A DNA stretch of 47,267 nucleotides from Chloroflexota bacterium. Lineage in GTDB: Bacteria > Chloroflexota > UBA6077 > FW602-bin22 > CADDYW01. A model generated the notes under the pieces. It was given only the letters and a program-made list of their open reading frames with translations. It had not been told where the DNA came from and made no database searches. The translations under genes and the position numbers were made by a program. The stretch is taken from assembly GCA_021324795.1 (NCBI GenBank), contig JAJPIK010000111.1:1-47267 (forward strand). Reading direction: 5' to 3'. Within the stretch, counting starts at the first letter, position 1. Each line of letters starts with the position of its first letter. This document shows, one piece after another, positions 35,808 through 44,651 of the stretch.

Positions 35808-37571
35808 ATGCGGCTGGTTAACCTCTTCTTACTCCTTTCGGTACTCCTTGCAGCACTCTTTGGATCCAGCGCGGCAGCGCAAACCAACGCGGGCCGTCCC
35901 CCGTTCCGCTACGGAATCATCGTCAGTAATGCGGTGCACTTTCCACAGGCAGCCGGGCTCGGTTTTGGCTGGGTGAAGATCTACGTCTCCTGGAAGTCGA
36001 TCGAATCGAGCAAGGGCAACTTCGGCAATTATCCGGACTATGCGATTCAGCAAGCACACATGAACAACTTGCAAGTGGTCGCTTCGATCTTCGACATTCC
36101 CGATTACGAAAGCGGCAACCCGCCGCCGTCCTCGATGCCGAATGACTTCGGCGACTTCATGTACCAGCTCGCCAGTCATTTCCAAGGGCAGATCGCGGCA
36201 TATGAAATCTGGAATGAGCCGAACGTCGACAGCACCTGGGGCTGGGGGAATCCGGACGCCTCGATCTTGACGGCAATGATCAAGGCGGCTTATCCGAAGG
36301 TCAAGCAGGCGGATCCGGGAGCACTGGTCGTCTCCGGTGGCCTCTCGAACACCCTCGACGGCAATGGCTCCTCGGCGATTAGCGATCTGACCTATCTGCA
36401 GCAGATGGTGCAGGACGGCATCGTCGGCAACGTCGATGCGATTGGCATTCACCCCTATCCGGGGCCGTGCGATCCCGCGGCAACGTCATGCGCTGCTTCG
36501 GGCGGGGTCATGTTCCGCCGTGCTGAGCAGGAACACGACACGCTCGTCCAAGCCGGGGCCGGGAATGTTCCGTTATGGATCACCGAAGCGGGCTATTTTA
36601 GCACGCCGAGCGACCTCGGCTCGGAGTTTTCAGCCTGCAACGGCAGCGGCTCCGGTATCGGCGGCTTCGCTAACTGGGAGCTCGACCCGAATACCAAGGC
36701 AAATGATCTGGTCGCCGCCTTTCAGTATGCCTACAATAATTGGCCATGGCTCGGTGCTTTCATTCTGATGAATCTGGATATGACCACTGACACTTTCCGC
36801 GCGACTTGTGACCCGGTGCGTTTCTGGGCAATTCTTGATCAGAATGGCAATCCTACGCCGGCCTACAACGCTCTCCAGAGCATGGTCAAATATACCCCCC
36901 AGGTTTCGGTCAATGCTCCCACCAGTAGCTCGGCCAAGGGAACGATGACCATCGCCGGTACCGTCTCAGATCCAACTGCGAGTGGCAGCCCACAGATCGA
37001 CGCGGCTGTCGTCTCGGTTGATGGGCCCTACGGTTCGGGCAGTGAGCTTGGGATGGTCAGCTTCTCTGGTGCGGGCTTCACGGCAACTTTCGATGCTACC
37101 CGGCTCACTGCTTTTCAGAACCACGTGGTCTACATCTACCTCCACACCCCAACCGGCGGCTGGGCGATAAGCACAGTTGGTTTTGTCGCTCAGCCAATGA
37201 TTAATGCCACGCCGTCGAACCTGTTTTTTTGGGTTGACCCATCGCAAAGAACGCCTCAAAACGTGACGATTACCCTTGGTCGGAACGATAGTAACTCCGG
37301 TAGCTATGGCTGGTCAGCGACAGAGAGTTCAAATGCGGCGTGGCTGACGATTCAAGAGAATCACAACAACCCGATGTCCGTGAACGTCACGATGAATCCG
37401 GGATCGCTCGCGCCTGGTACCTATTCCGCGATGATCACCCTCAATCCGGGCTCGGATGATGCTACCTATTTCCAGAATTGGCCTTTCACCATTCCGGTTA
37501 CAGTCATCGTAGGGACAAGGCATCAGGTGGAGATTCCATTCATTGAGGATGGCGGTGGGCCACCACTCTAG
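35808..37571 (+). CDS. Secreted clan-A glycoside hydrolase with C-terminal BACON-like domain
   Basis: 587 residues from the ATG at 35808; a GTG at 35796 is in frame. A signal peptide (RLVNLFLLLSVLLAALFG, cleavage after SSAAAQ) precedes a (beta/alpha)8 barrel resembling GH39/GH5 xylanases: acid/base Glu in A-Y-E-I-W-N-E-P-N (near 135) and nucleophile in L-W-I-T-E-A-G-Y (near 259). Residues from about 370 to 460 form an Ig-like domain and about 463-585 a BACON-like beta-sandwich (W-S-A-T-E-S-S-N-A-A-W-L-T-I). It likely cleaves beta-linked polysaccharide outside the cell. Its stop overlaps that of the convergent HAD gene by 4 bases. Confidence 0.87.
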   Translation: MRLVNLFLLLSVLLAALFGSSAAAQTNAGRPPFRYGIIVSNAVHFPQAAGLGFGWVKIYVSWKSIESSKGNFGNYPDYAIQQAHMNNLQVVASIFDIPDYESGNPPPSSMPNDFGDFMYQLASHFQGQIAAYEIWNEPNVDSTWGWGNPDASILTAMIKAAYPKVKQADPGALVVSGGLSNTLDGNGSSAISDLTYLQQMVQDGIVGNVDAIGIHPYPGPCDPAATSCAASGGVMFRRAEQEHDTLVQAGAGNVPLWITEAGYFSTPSDLGSEFSACNGSGSGIGGFANWELDPNTKANDLVAAFQYAYNNWPWLGAFILMNLDMTTDTFRATCDPVRFWAILDQNGNPTPAYNALQSMVKYTPQVSVNAPTSSSAKGTMTIAGTVSDPTASGSPQIDAAVVSVDGPYGSGSELGMVSFSGAGFTATFDATRLTAFQNHVVYIYLHTPTGGWAISTVGFVAQPMINATPSNLFFWVDPSQRTPQNVTITLGRNDSNSGSYGWSATESSNAAWLTIQENHNNPMSVNVTMNPGSLAPGTYSAMITLNPGSDDATYFQNWPFTIPVTVIVGTRHQVEIPFIEDGGGPPL

Positions 37572-38350
37572 AGCTCCGTCAAGACTTCGTCGAGCGAGGC
37601 AACGATCTGATCGGGGACGATCTCTGGCGGACACTCCTCCCCGTCCCGGTTGAGCCAGATCGCCCGGATCCCAACTTCTTGAGCGCCAACAACGTCGGCG
37701 CTCAGGCTATTCCCAATCATCACTACTTGGTCGGCAGTCAGGCCCATTCGTTCGAGCGCGTAGTGAAACACGTGCGGATCCGGCTTGCCAACGCCTAGCT
37801 CGCCTGATACGATGACGAGCTCAAAGAAGTCGGCAAAGCTCGAGCCCGCTAGCTTGAGGCGCTGGATTGCTGGTGCGCCATTAGTGAGCAGGGCCAGACG
37901 ATAAACGGTGCGAAGGCGCTCAAGGGTGCGACGAGCATCGGGGAAGGGGACGTGCCGTTCGCGGCGGGTAGCTGCGAAGGCGAAGACGAGCGTTCTGATC
38001 AGTGTTTGGTCGCCTATCCCAAACGGAGCGAGCGCCTCGGTCCAGACCCGCTCGCGATAATCGGTTTTCTCGACGAAGCGGCGGATTACCTGCAGACGTG
38101 GATCGGCGCCAGCGTACTCGCCATACAGGCTTTCGAGCGAGCTAATTCCGATCCGCTGACAATATTCGATCTCACCAGATTGTGGCCAGAGCTTACGCGC
38201 GGCAGCATGAACCGCTTCGGCCAGCCGCCCCGGAGAGAAAGCTCCGCAGGGAAGGTATTGACGACCAACCTCCTCGATCACTGCATAGTCGGTTGCGACC
38301 TCGTAGATGAGGGTATCGTCGAGGTCGAAGAAGATAGCCTCGGTGCTCAT
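37568..38350 (-). CDS. HAD-superfamily hydrolase (YjjG/subfamily IA type)
   Basis: 260 residues. HAD motifs: F-F-D-L-D-D-T-L at 7-14 (nucleophile Asp), L-L-T-N-G (Thr/Asn), G-V-G-K-P-D-P (Lys) and G-N-S-L-S-A-D-V (acidic). A helical cap lies between motifs I and II. It should be a cytosolic phosphatase acting on small phosphates such as nucleotides. Its start overlaps the ftsK stop by 4 bases (ATGA), so translation is coupled; the pairing is of unknown meaning. Confidence 0.88.
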   Translation of the reverse strand: MSTEAIFFDLDDTLIYEVATDYAVIEEVGRQYLPCGAFSPGRLAEAVHAAARKLWPQSGEIEYCQRIGISSLESLYGEYAGADPRLQVIRRFVEKTDYRERVWTEALAPFGIGDQTLIRTLVFAFAATRRERHVPFPDARRTLERLRTVYRLALLTNGAPAIQRLKLAGSSFADFFELVIVSGELGVGKPDPHVFHYALERMGLTADQVVMIGNSLSADVVGAQEVGIRAIWLNRDGEECPPEIVPDQIVASLDEVLTEL

Positions 38351-40332
38351 TCCTCGTCCAACTCCGGATCCGCGATGATGCCGTCAGCACGTAGGCGCTC
38401 GATCAAGGCGGTTGCTTTGGGCTGACCGATGCGGAGCTTGCGCTGGAGATAACTGGCCGAGAGCTTGGGATGTTCCTGGGCGAGCTCGCGGGCGCGGTCG
38501 TACAGCTTATCGTCGGCGATCTGGCCGGCCGACGGCAGCTTGGCGAAGCGCTCGGCTTCGGGGTCCGCCGTGCCGACCGGAACGGCGGCTTTTGCCGCGT
38601 TCACCGTTTGTTTCAGCCAAGAATCGCGCGCCAGAGCGCCCTGGCCTCGGATCGGACGCATCGCATCTGGCGGCAGATAGAGGAAATCGCCGCGTCCCAG
38701 GAGGCGTTCGGCACCTGGTGTATCGAGAATAGTCCGTGAGTCAATCGACGAGGCGACGGTGAAAGCGAGCCGGGCCGGCAGGTTTGCTTTGATTAGACCG
38801 GTGATCACGTCGACCGACGGACGCTGAGTCGCGACGACCAGGTGGATCCCGGCCGCTCGGCCAAGCTGCGCAAGGCGACAGATCGAGCGCTCGACGTCCT
38901 CGGCCGCGAGCATCATCAGGTCGGCGAGCTCGTCAATCACGACGATCAGGGCAGGGAGGGGGGGCTGGTGGCCGACGTTGTAGGCCAGCCGATTGCGACA
39001 GCCAGCGTTTGCGAGCAGATCGTAGCGGCGCGCCATCTCAGTCTCGATTTTTCCGAGAATCTCGACCGCCTCTTCCACCTCGGTCGCCACCGGTGCGAGC
39101 AGGTGTGGGAGACCAGCCAGCCAAGTAAACTCGACCCGCTTCGGATCCACGACGATGATCCGCACCTCGCTCGGCTTGCGCGTGTGGAGGATGGTGCCGA
39201 GCAAGCTGTTCACCGCGACCGATTTTCCCGAACCGGTCGCCCCGGCAATCAACAGATGGGGCTGACGCGCCAGGTCGGCGACGATTGCCCGACCCGCCAC
39301 GTCGCGCCCAAGTGCCATGGGAAGAACGCCACGCTCGTTGAGCGACTGAAATTCAGGCTCGCTGAGCAGGGCGGGTAGGGGTACCGGCTTGGGCTTGGGA
39401 TTGGGAATCTCGATCCCGATGAAGGTTTTACCTGGCACCGGTGCTTCGGTGCGCAGTGACGTGACGCCGAGGACAAGAGCCAGGTCGTTGGCTCGCGAGA
39501 CGATCTTGGCTGCTCGAACGCGCTCGCGTCGCGGCGGCTCGCCCGCGCGTCCCGGCTTTTGGAGGTACCCCGGAGCGACGCCAAAGCGGATCACCATCGG
39601 GCCAACCTCGGCGTGGACGACCTGCCCGGGCGCCCCGAACTCTGCCAGGGTTTGCTCAATCAAGGCTGCATAGCGCCGAGTAACGCCATTCAGCCGCGGC
39701 TTCGCGGGCGCCGCGGGAATCTCCCTCCTCTCCTCCTCTCCCCCTGGGAGAGGAGGAGAGGAGGAGAGGCCTGCCCCTTCCATCGTCTGTAGTGGCCCAA
39801 CGGGATATTCTGACTCCGATGAAACCGTCCTGTCCGTCGCTGCCTCCGCCTCAGACGGTTCCCGCCCGGGAGCGAGCACCACGCGCTCGTCCTCGACCTC
39901 TTCGTCTTCTTCAAGGTACTTTGGTAGATCACCGTTAGTCTTCATGGGACGAGGCGATCGGAGCGCCCCGGGGGAAACCGATCGCTCGCTAGGACGACTG
40001 ATCAGAATAGCGGTCGGCGTATTCCCGGCAGCCGATGGCGATAGATGGTCAACGGTAGGATTCATTGGTGTGACTGTCGACGGCTGGGGCAATTCAGGCG
40101 TCGCTGGCTTGGCTGGTTTCGCCTTTGAAGAGGGCGCTATCCTCGAGGCTGGTCGTGGACTCTTCGGCTTGGCCGGCGAGCGCTTCTTAGCCGGCGGATC
40201 AACTCCGCCGAGCAGTCGGCTCAAGGCACGACCAATCTTCACCGCTAGACTGTCCGAGGCTGGCTTTTTCGGTTTGGTGGATCGCTTTGATGAGCCTGGT
40301 GAGCCTTTGCTCGTGGAGGTTGCTCTTCTCAC
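38347..40332 (-). CDS. ftsK: Soluble FtsK/SpoIIIE-type DNA translocase without membrane domain
   Basis: 661 residues from a GTG at 40332 with AAGGA upstream. The first 215 residues are Lys/Pro/Ser-rich and contain no hydrophobic segment, where FtsK and SpoIIIE normally have four helices. The motor follows: FtsK alpha domain (about 215-320), Walker A GATGSGKS near 370, Walker B L-I-V-V-I-D-E-L-A-D near 462, and a C-terminal gamma winged helix (S-A-S-Y-L-Q-R-K-L-R-I-G-Q-P-K-A). It should pump double-stranded DNA during chromosome segregation, but would need a partner to reach the septum. A palindromic repeat is inserted in frame near residue 200. The downstream HAD gene is coupled. Confidence 0.9.
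   Translation of the reverse strand: MRRATSTSKGSPGSSKRSTKPKKPASDSLAVKIGRALSRLLGGVDPPAKKRSPAKPKSPRPASRIAPSSKAKPAKPATPELPQPSTVTPMNPTVDHLSPSAAGNTPTAILISRPSERSVSPGALRSPRPMKTNGDLPKYLEEDEEVEDERVVLAPGREPSEAEAATDRTVSSESEYPVGPLQTMEGAGLSSSPPLPGGEEERREIPAAPAKPRLNGVTRRYAALIEQTLAEFGAPGQVVHAEVGPMVIRFGVAPGYLQKPGRAGEPPRRERVRAAKIVSRANDLALVLGVTSLRTEAPVPGKTFIGIEIPNPKPKPVPLPALLSEPEFQSLNERGVLPMALGRDVAGRAIVADLARQPHLLIAGATGSGKSVAVNSLLGTILHTRKPSEVRIIVVDPKRVEFTWLAGLPHLLAPVATEVEEAVEILGKIETEMARRYDLLANAGCRNRLAYNVGHQPPLPALIVVIDELADLMMLAAEDVERSICRLAQLGRAAGIHLVVATQRPSVDVITGLIKANLPARLAFTVASSIDSRTILDTPGAERLLGRGDFLYLPPDAMRPIRGQGALARDSWLKQTVNAAKAAVPVGTADPEAERFAKLPSAGQIADDKLYDRARELAQEHPKLSASYLQRKLRIGQPKATALIERLRADGIIADPELDEE
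39724..39764. repeat. Perfect 19-bp inverted repeat inside ftsK
   Basis: Arms at 39724-39742 and 39746-39764 are exact complements with a 3-base loop, made of C/T-rich and G/A-rich tracts around a CTCTCCC-GGGAGAG core. In the protein it encodes a L-S-S-S-P-P-L-P-G-G-E-E-E-R-R run in the disordered region before the motor. Confidence 0.7.
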
Positions 40333-40613
40333 CGTTCCTTCTGCATTCGCCTTCCCCTCTCCCGTCGACCGGGAGAGGGCGTCTAGCCCGAATTATCCGC
40401 GAGCCCCTTCGTGTCATGGATCTATAGCGTAGGGCTTTGCGCCTCGCGCTAGTCCTTTGGGATAGGTCAGCGACACGAACTCGTCAAGATGGTGTGTCTC
40501 CAAGCGCTGGACGGCACCCGGGGACACTCCTAATGGGACGACCGCGTGGTCTTGCCCTGCATTCTCGAAGATCTCCTTGCAAAACCATAGAGGGAAAGCT
40601 GTAAAAGCCACTC
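40333..40613. other. Upstream region of ftsK, with palindrome, no clear gene
   Basis: A palindromic repeat (CCCTCTCCC at 40355-40363, GGGAGAGGG at 40371-40379) lies just before the ftsK ribosome site. Beyond it a minus-strand ORF of 65 codons (40414-40611) has no recognised domain and no ribosome site, and may be a gene remnant. Confidence 0.4.
40355..40379. repeat. Palindromic repeat upstream of ftsK
   Basis: A 9-bp perfect inverted repeat CCCTCTCCC / GGGAGAGGG with a GTCGACC loop. It shares its core with the copies at 7088, 13785 and 39724. In the mRNA it would form a hairpin about 25 bases before the ftsK start. Confidence 0.6.
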
Positions 40614-41837
40614 TCAGGTAGTTGGGCGCTCGTAGATCACGTAGCGGTCGGTGATCTGGAAGCCGTGGTCTTCAAGCGGCTTGTACATCGCCGGATTGTC
40701 CTCGAGAATCCAGGAACCTTCGATCTCACGGGCACCAAACTTTTTGGCCATGCGGATCGTATCGAAGAGCAGAAGGGCCGAGACGGGGGTGTGACGGTAT
40801 TCAGGCAGAACACCGAGAAAGACGACGCGTATCCGCTCGGTAGGCTGGCCTAGCTTCATCCGCAGGAGCTTCCAGATTGTTAAGGGGTGAACCAAACGGC
40901 CACTGGTGTGGCGCAGAATCTCGTTCAGATCCGGTACCGAGATCACTGCGCCGACGACCTTGCGGACTCCGTTCTCCTCGACTTCGGCCGCCCGGATGAG
41001 ACTCGAGTCGAGCACGTACTGAAAGAGCTCGGCCATCGAGCGTAACTCGTGGAAGCTCATTGGCGCGAAGCCCCAGTTATCCGCGAGCGCGGTATTATAG
41101 ATGGTCAAGAATGATTTGACCTCGCTATCCAGATCTTTGAAATTGGCGGCGCGTAGCTGGATTTTCACCGAACGCTGAATCCGCTCGGTCATCTTAGACC
41201 AGCGGGTCCACTCTTTTTCGGGTGGCGTTGCTAGGTTGAGCCGATATACCCGCAACGTCTTGGCCGGGGCGAAGCCAGCAGCTTGCAGGTGGCTCGCGTA
41301 ATAACTGGGGTTGGAGGGCATCAAGAAAGACGGATAACGGTTGCCCTCGGTCCAGATGCCGCAATCGTCGTTGATCGTTGGGTTGAATGGCCCACGGATC
41401 GTCACGAGGCCACGCTGACGTAGCCAGCTACTCGCGGCTTCGACGACTGCCCGAGTCGCGGCCTGCCCGTCTTCGCCGCCGTCGACGCATTCGTAGAAGC
41501 CGAAGAAGCCGGTTTGATCGTGGTGGTACTCGTTGTGAAGCCGGTTTTGAATTGCCGCGATCCGAGCGATTGGACGGCCACCAACCCGAGCGAGGAAGAG
41601 ATCGAGATCGCCGTGCTCGTAAAAAGGATTCTCCTTGCCAAGCAGCATCCCATCCAATTGGGCGGCGAGCGATAGGCTACCCCGAAAGCGATGGCCACGA
41701 TCGAACAGGTGACGCTGGAACTCGCGCATCGGTCGGACCATCTGGCGGTCCTGAGGAACCTGCCAGGGAAGCTCGACGAATGCATCAAAGTCATGCTTTG
41801 ACTGAACCGAGGTTACCATTACCGCTGTTTGATTCAT
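40614..41837 (-). CDS. GNAT-like acyltransferase-fold protein
   Basis: 407 residues, ATG at 41837 with AAAGGTGG upstream. Sequence features F-Y-E-H-G-D-L-D-L-F-L-A-R, I-A-A-I-Q-N-R-L-H-N-E and G-F-F-G-F-Y-E-C match a family of about 380-residue proteins with two GNAT-like halves, often annotated only as hypothetical or GNAT. The C-terminal half contains V-F-L-G-V-L-P-E-Y-R-H-T-P-V-S-A-L-L, where the acetyl-CoA loop would lie. The substrate is unknown. It is downstream of the TIM-barrel gene on the same strand, separated by a repeat. Confidence 0.75.
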   Translation of the reverse strand: MNQTAVMVTSVQSKHDFDAFVELPWQVPQDRQMVRPMREFQRHLFDRGHRFRGSLSLAAQLDGMLLGKENPFYEHGDLDLFLARVGGRPIARIAAIQNRLHNEYHHDQTGFFGFYECVDGGEDGQAATRAVVEAASSWLRQRGLVTIRGPFNPTINDDCGIWTEGNRYPSFLMPSNPSYYASHLQAAGFAPAKTLRVYRLNLATPPEKEWTRWSKMTERIQRSVKIQLRAANFKDLDSEVKSFLTIYNTALADNWGFAPMSFHELRSMAELFQYVLDSSLIRAAEVEENGVRKVVGAVISVPDLNEILRHTSGRLVHPLTIWKLLRMKLGQPTERIRVVFLGVLPEYRHTPVSALLLFDTIRMAKKFGAREIEGSWILEDNPAMYKPLEDHGFQITDRYVIYERPTT

Positions 41838-41879
41838 CGCTATGCCACCTTTCTCGTAAGGGGATCGGGGAGAAACCGA

Positions 41880-41945
41880 GAGTGCGGCTGTCTCGGCCGC
41901 CCCGGGGCAGGCAAGATGCCTGCGCTCCCAGGCGCCTCCCGGCTC
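41880..41945. repeat. REP-like intergenic repeat
   Basis: G/C-rich sequence with the palindrome CAGGCAAGATGCCTG (41908-41922) flanked by CCGCCCCGGGG and CGCTCCCAGGCGCC. Very similar units recur between genes in Chloroflexota and other phyla. It fills the gap between two minus-strand genes. Confidence 0.5.
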
Positions 41946-42803
41946 CTAAAGTAGGAACTGACTGAGATACTTTTGGGCAAGGATGAGCCCTTGCTTGGCC
42001 CGTTCTGGGTCGGTCCGAAAGCCCCAGAGGTCGTCTTCGTGCTCGACCGAAAGGATGCCGTCATACCCGATGTCGAGTAAGACGCTGATGTAGTTGCCCC
42101 AGTGTACCTGGCCACAGCCGGGTAGGCAATAGCGCCACCAGCCCGGCTGGCCCACCGGTTTGCGGCCAAACTGCGGGCCGGCCAAGATGCCGTACTGGTA
42201 GAGCCCTTCGGGAATAATCTCGGTATCCTTCGCATGCGCGTAATGGATCCGACTACCAAATTCGCGAAGAGCGCGCAAGTAGTCAATTCCAAGGAAGACG
42301 AGGTGCGACGGGTCGAAGCACAAGCCCAGGCTGGGTACTGGCACGAGCGCGAAAAGGCGTCGCCAGGTCGCCGGGCTAATCGCCAGGTTACGGCCGTAGT
42401 TGGGATAATGCTCGATCGCCAGCTTCAGTCCGAGCTTCTCGGCGCGCTCGGCAACCGGGGTATAGCCCAGACGCGCGTATTCGAAGTTGTCGTCGTCGGA
42501 AGCCTCGGCTACTTTTGCGTGGTTGAGCATGACGAGCTTGATGCCCTGTCGGGCGACCTCGTCCAATCGGCGGAAAGCCAACTCGATATTCGCCTCTCGC
42601 TGGCCGGGATCGGCGACGATCAGTGGTGGCAAGCCGTGGGTCGCCGCCGGCTCGAGGCCCGCCGCCCGAGCCAGCTCGACAGCGTTCGCGGGGTTCTCCG
42701 GAACGTCGACCGCTTGATAGCCATGCGCGGCACCGAAGCGGACTAGCTCGCCATAATCTACCTGCGATCGCAGAACACCAGTTGCCAAAAACCCTAGCTT
42801 CAC
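41946..42803 (-). CDS. Sugar phosphate isomerase/epimerase-like TIM-barrel protein
   Basis: 285 residues with GTG at 42803 behind GAGGGG. AP-endonuclease-2/xylose-isomerase-like barrel: metal ligands would be Glu in L-A-I-E-H-Y-P, Asp and His in C-F-D-P-S-H, His in Y-A-H-A-K-D and Glu in S-V-E-H-E-D. Such proteins epimerise or isomerise keto-sugars. Its neighbours are a broken sugar oxidoreductase gene and a sugar-acid dehydratase, so it belongs to a carbohydrate catabolic group. Confidence 0.87.
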   Translation of the reverse strand: MKLGFLATGVLRSQVDYGELVRFGAAHGYQAVDVPENPANAVELARAAGLEPAATHGLPPLIVADPGQREANIELAFRRLDEVARQGIKLVMLNHAKVAEASDDDNFEYARLGYTPVAERAEKLGLKLAIEHYPNYGRNLAISPATWRRLFALVPVPSLGLCFDPSHLVFLGIDYLRALREFGSRIHYAHAKDTEIIPEGLYQYGILAGPQFGRKPVGQPGWWRYCLPGCGQVHWGNYISVLLDIGYDGILSVEHEDDLWGFRTDPERAKQGLILAQKYLSQFLL

Positions 42804-42836
42804 TTTGCCCCTCGTTATATAAGATATAAGTGATAC

Positions 42837-43196
42837 CTAACGCTTGAGCCACCAATCGATGCAGTGGATGCCAAGGTCGATCAGCGCCCCACTGTTGGAC
42901 ATTACCACTTTGTTGATAAGCCAGCCGCCCGGACCGCTATGCCGATGCAATGTCGACGTTTTTGCCTAATAGACCTTGTCTAGCTCACCATTCTCGACGT
43001 AGCCGCGAAGCTGGGCCACGTCGGATCGGAAGCGACTGTTCAAGCAGGCGTAAAGCATGGCCTCGCTCCGCACGGCGTCGGCGGCTGAGGTGGCCGGCAG
43101 TTTTTCACAGAGAACGTGCTTCCCCAGCTCGATCTCGGCGATGCTGAGTGGAGCAATGTGAACGTATTCGCCGATTGGGATCGTCGGCATAGCCAC
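42837..43196 (-). pseudogene. Truncated Gfo/Idh/MocA oxidoreductase
   Basis: The remaining frame has I-A-P-L-S-I-A-E-I-E-L-G-K-H-V-L-C-E-K, then N-S-R-F-R-S-D-V-A-Q-L-R-G-Y-V-E-N-G-E-L-D-K-V-Y, an in-frame stop, and G-G-W-L-I-N-K and S-N-S-G-A-L-I-D-L-G-I-H-C-I-D-W-W, which are parts of one Gfo/Idh protein in order. The first 70 residues and the C-terminal half are missing, and L-P replaces the P-L of the usual E-K-P-L-A. It was presumably functional with its two flanking catabolic genes. Confidence 0.85.
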
Positions 43197-43283
43197 AGGC
43201 TTGAGCCCGGTGCTGATCGCCGAGGATCCAGATGGCGTTCGGGCGACGGTCTGTTTCTGCTGGTACGTTTAGTCCTTCTCCTG

Positions 43284-44429
43284 CTAATCCCAGTGAAAAT
43301 CCCGGGCTGGCGTTAGCATGTCGGTCATCGTCGTCTCTTTGTAGCCGTAACGGGCGAGAGCAGCTTCATCGATGTCGATGCCGAGACCCGGCCCTTCGGG
43401 AACGAGGAAATGACCGTCGAGGATCTGGAGCGGCTCTTTAACTATGTCAGCTCGCACCTGGGCATCCGAAACCACAAATTCTTGAATCAGAAAGTTCGGA
43501 GTACAGGCATCGAGCTGGACGCTGGCCGCGGTGCAGATCGGTCCGTTCGGATTGTGCGGCGCCATTCCAACGTAGTAGACCTGGGCCATCGCGGCGATCT
43601 TGCGCAACTCGAAGATACCGCCGGCGTGGCTGATGTCTGGCTGGACCACCGCCGCCGCCTGCTTTTCCAGGACGTCCTTGAATCCCCAAACGGTGTACAG
43701 GCGCTCGCCGGTCGCGACCGGGATGTGAATCGAGCGGGCGACCGTTACCAGGGCGTCGATGTTCTCCGGGGGAATCGGCTCTTCGTACCAGAATGGCTGA
43801 AACTCTTCCAGGCGATGGGCGAGCCGAATTGCGTTGGCCGGACTCAGACGACCGTGTACCTCGATCAGCAGATCGATCTTCGGTCCGACCGCGTTGCGGA
43901 CTTCACGGACGATCGCCACCGCGAGTTCTTCCTGCTCGTGGGTGATGAACAGGCTCGCACCGCCGAATGGATCCCACTTCAGCGCGGTGTAGCCCTTTTC
44001 GACCGTTTCTACCGCGGCTTTGGCGAACTGCTTCGGCGTCTTGCAGCCACGGAACCAGCCATTGGCATAAGCGCGGACCCGATCACGGACCTTCCCACCG
44101 AGGAGCTGCCAAACCGGCACGCCCAGCGCCTTACCTTTGATGTCCCAGAGAGCGTGCTCGACGCCGGAGATCGCCGAGGTCAAAACCGGACCACCTACCC
44201 AGAAAGCGTGACGATACATCTCCTGCCAAAGGAGCTCGATCTGGAAAGGATCGCGGCCAACGAGCTGGCGCTCGAGCTCGGCGATCGCCTGGGCGACGGT
44301 CTTTTCTTTACCTTCGATCCCCGCTTCGCCCCAACCGTGAAGACCCTCGTCGGTGCTGACTTTGACCAGAACCCAGGTACGCGTCGGACCAACGTTGACG
44401 AAGTGCGTGGTGATCTCACGAATCTTCAT
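43284..44429 (-). CDS. Enolase-superfamily sugar acid dehydratase (galactonate dehydratase-like)
   Basis: 381 residues, ATG at 44429 with GAGGAAAG. Mandelate racemase/muconate cyclase N-terminal capping domain (GLHGWGEAGIEGKE) and barrel: metal ligands are expected in L-I-E-V-H-G-R, W-Y-E-E-P-I-P and V-A-T-G-E-R; the catalytic His is in M-A-P-H-N-P-N-G-P, as in D-galactonate dehydratase. Members dehydrate aldonic acids to 2-keto-3-deoxy acids. The exact sugar acid is not determined. It heads a minus-strand group with the broken oxidoreductase and the TIM-barrel gene. Confidence 0.88.
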   Translation of the reverse strand: MKIREITTHFVNVGPTRTWVLVKVSTDEGLHGWGEAGIEGKEKTVAQAIAELERQLVGRDPFQIELLWQEMYRHAFWVGGPVLTSAISGVEHALWDIKGKALGVPVWQLLGGKVRDRVRAYANGWFRGCKTPKQFAKAAVETVEKGYTALKWDPFGGASLFITHEQEELAVAIVREVRNAVGPKIDLLIEVHGRLSPANAIRLAHRLEEFQPFWYEEPIPPENIDALVTVARSIHIPVATGERLYTVWGFKDVLEKQAAAVVQPDISHAGGIFELRKIAAMAQVYYVGMAPHNPNGPICTAASVQLDACTPNFLIQEFVVSDAQVRADIVKEPLQILDGHFLVPEGPGLGIDIDEAALARYGYKETTMTDMLTPARDFHWD

Positions 44430-44651
44430 TGCCGCTTTCCTCGCTTCAATTCGCGCCTACGAAAAATTGGTTGCTGGGAGATGATCTAACGTCGTCGCGG
44501 CTTATCCTACACGAAAAGAGAGCGGAAAGAGAAGAGTTGTCCGAGAGGATTGTAGTGCGTCCCCTTGCTTCAAGAGGTCAATTGATATTCGGGGTCGAGC
44601 CGGCTCCGCTCTGCCAGCCAGATTGACCGGAGGGCAAAGGTTACGCAATAT

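Noticed and set aside
42966..43196. 76-codon ORF as an independent gene
   Set aside because: It is only the middle part of a Gfo/Idh protein; matching sequence continues in frame past its stop, so it is a pseudogene.
43410..44489. 359-codon plus-strand ORF
   Set aside because: Antisense of the enolase-superfamily gene; no family motifs.
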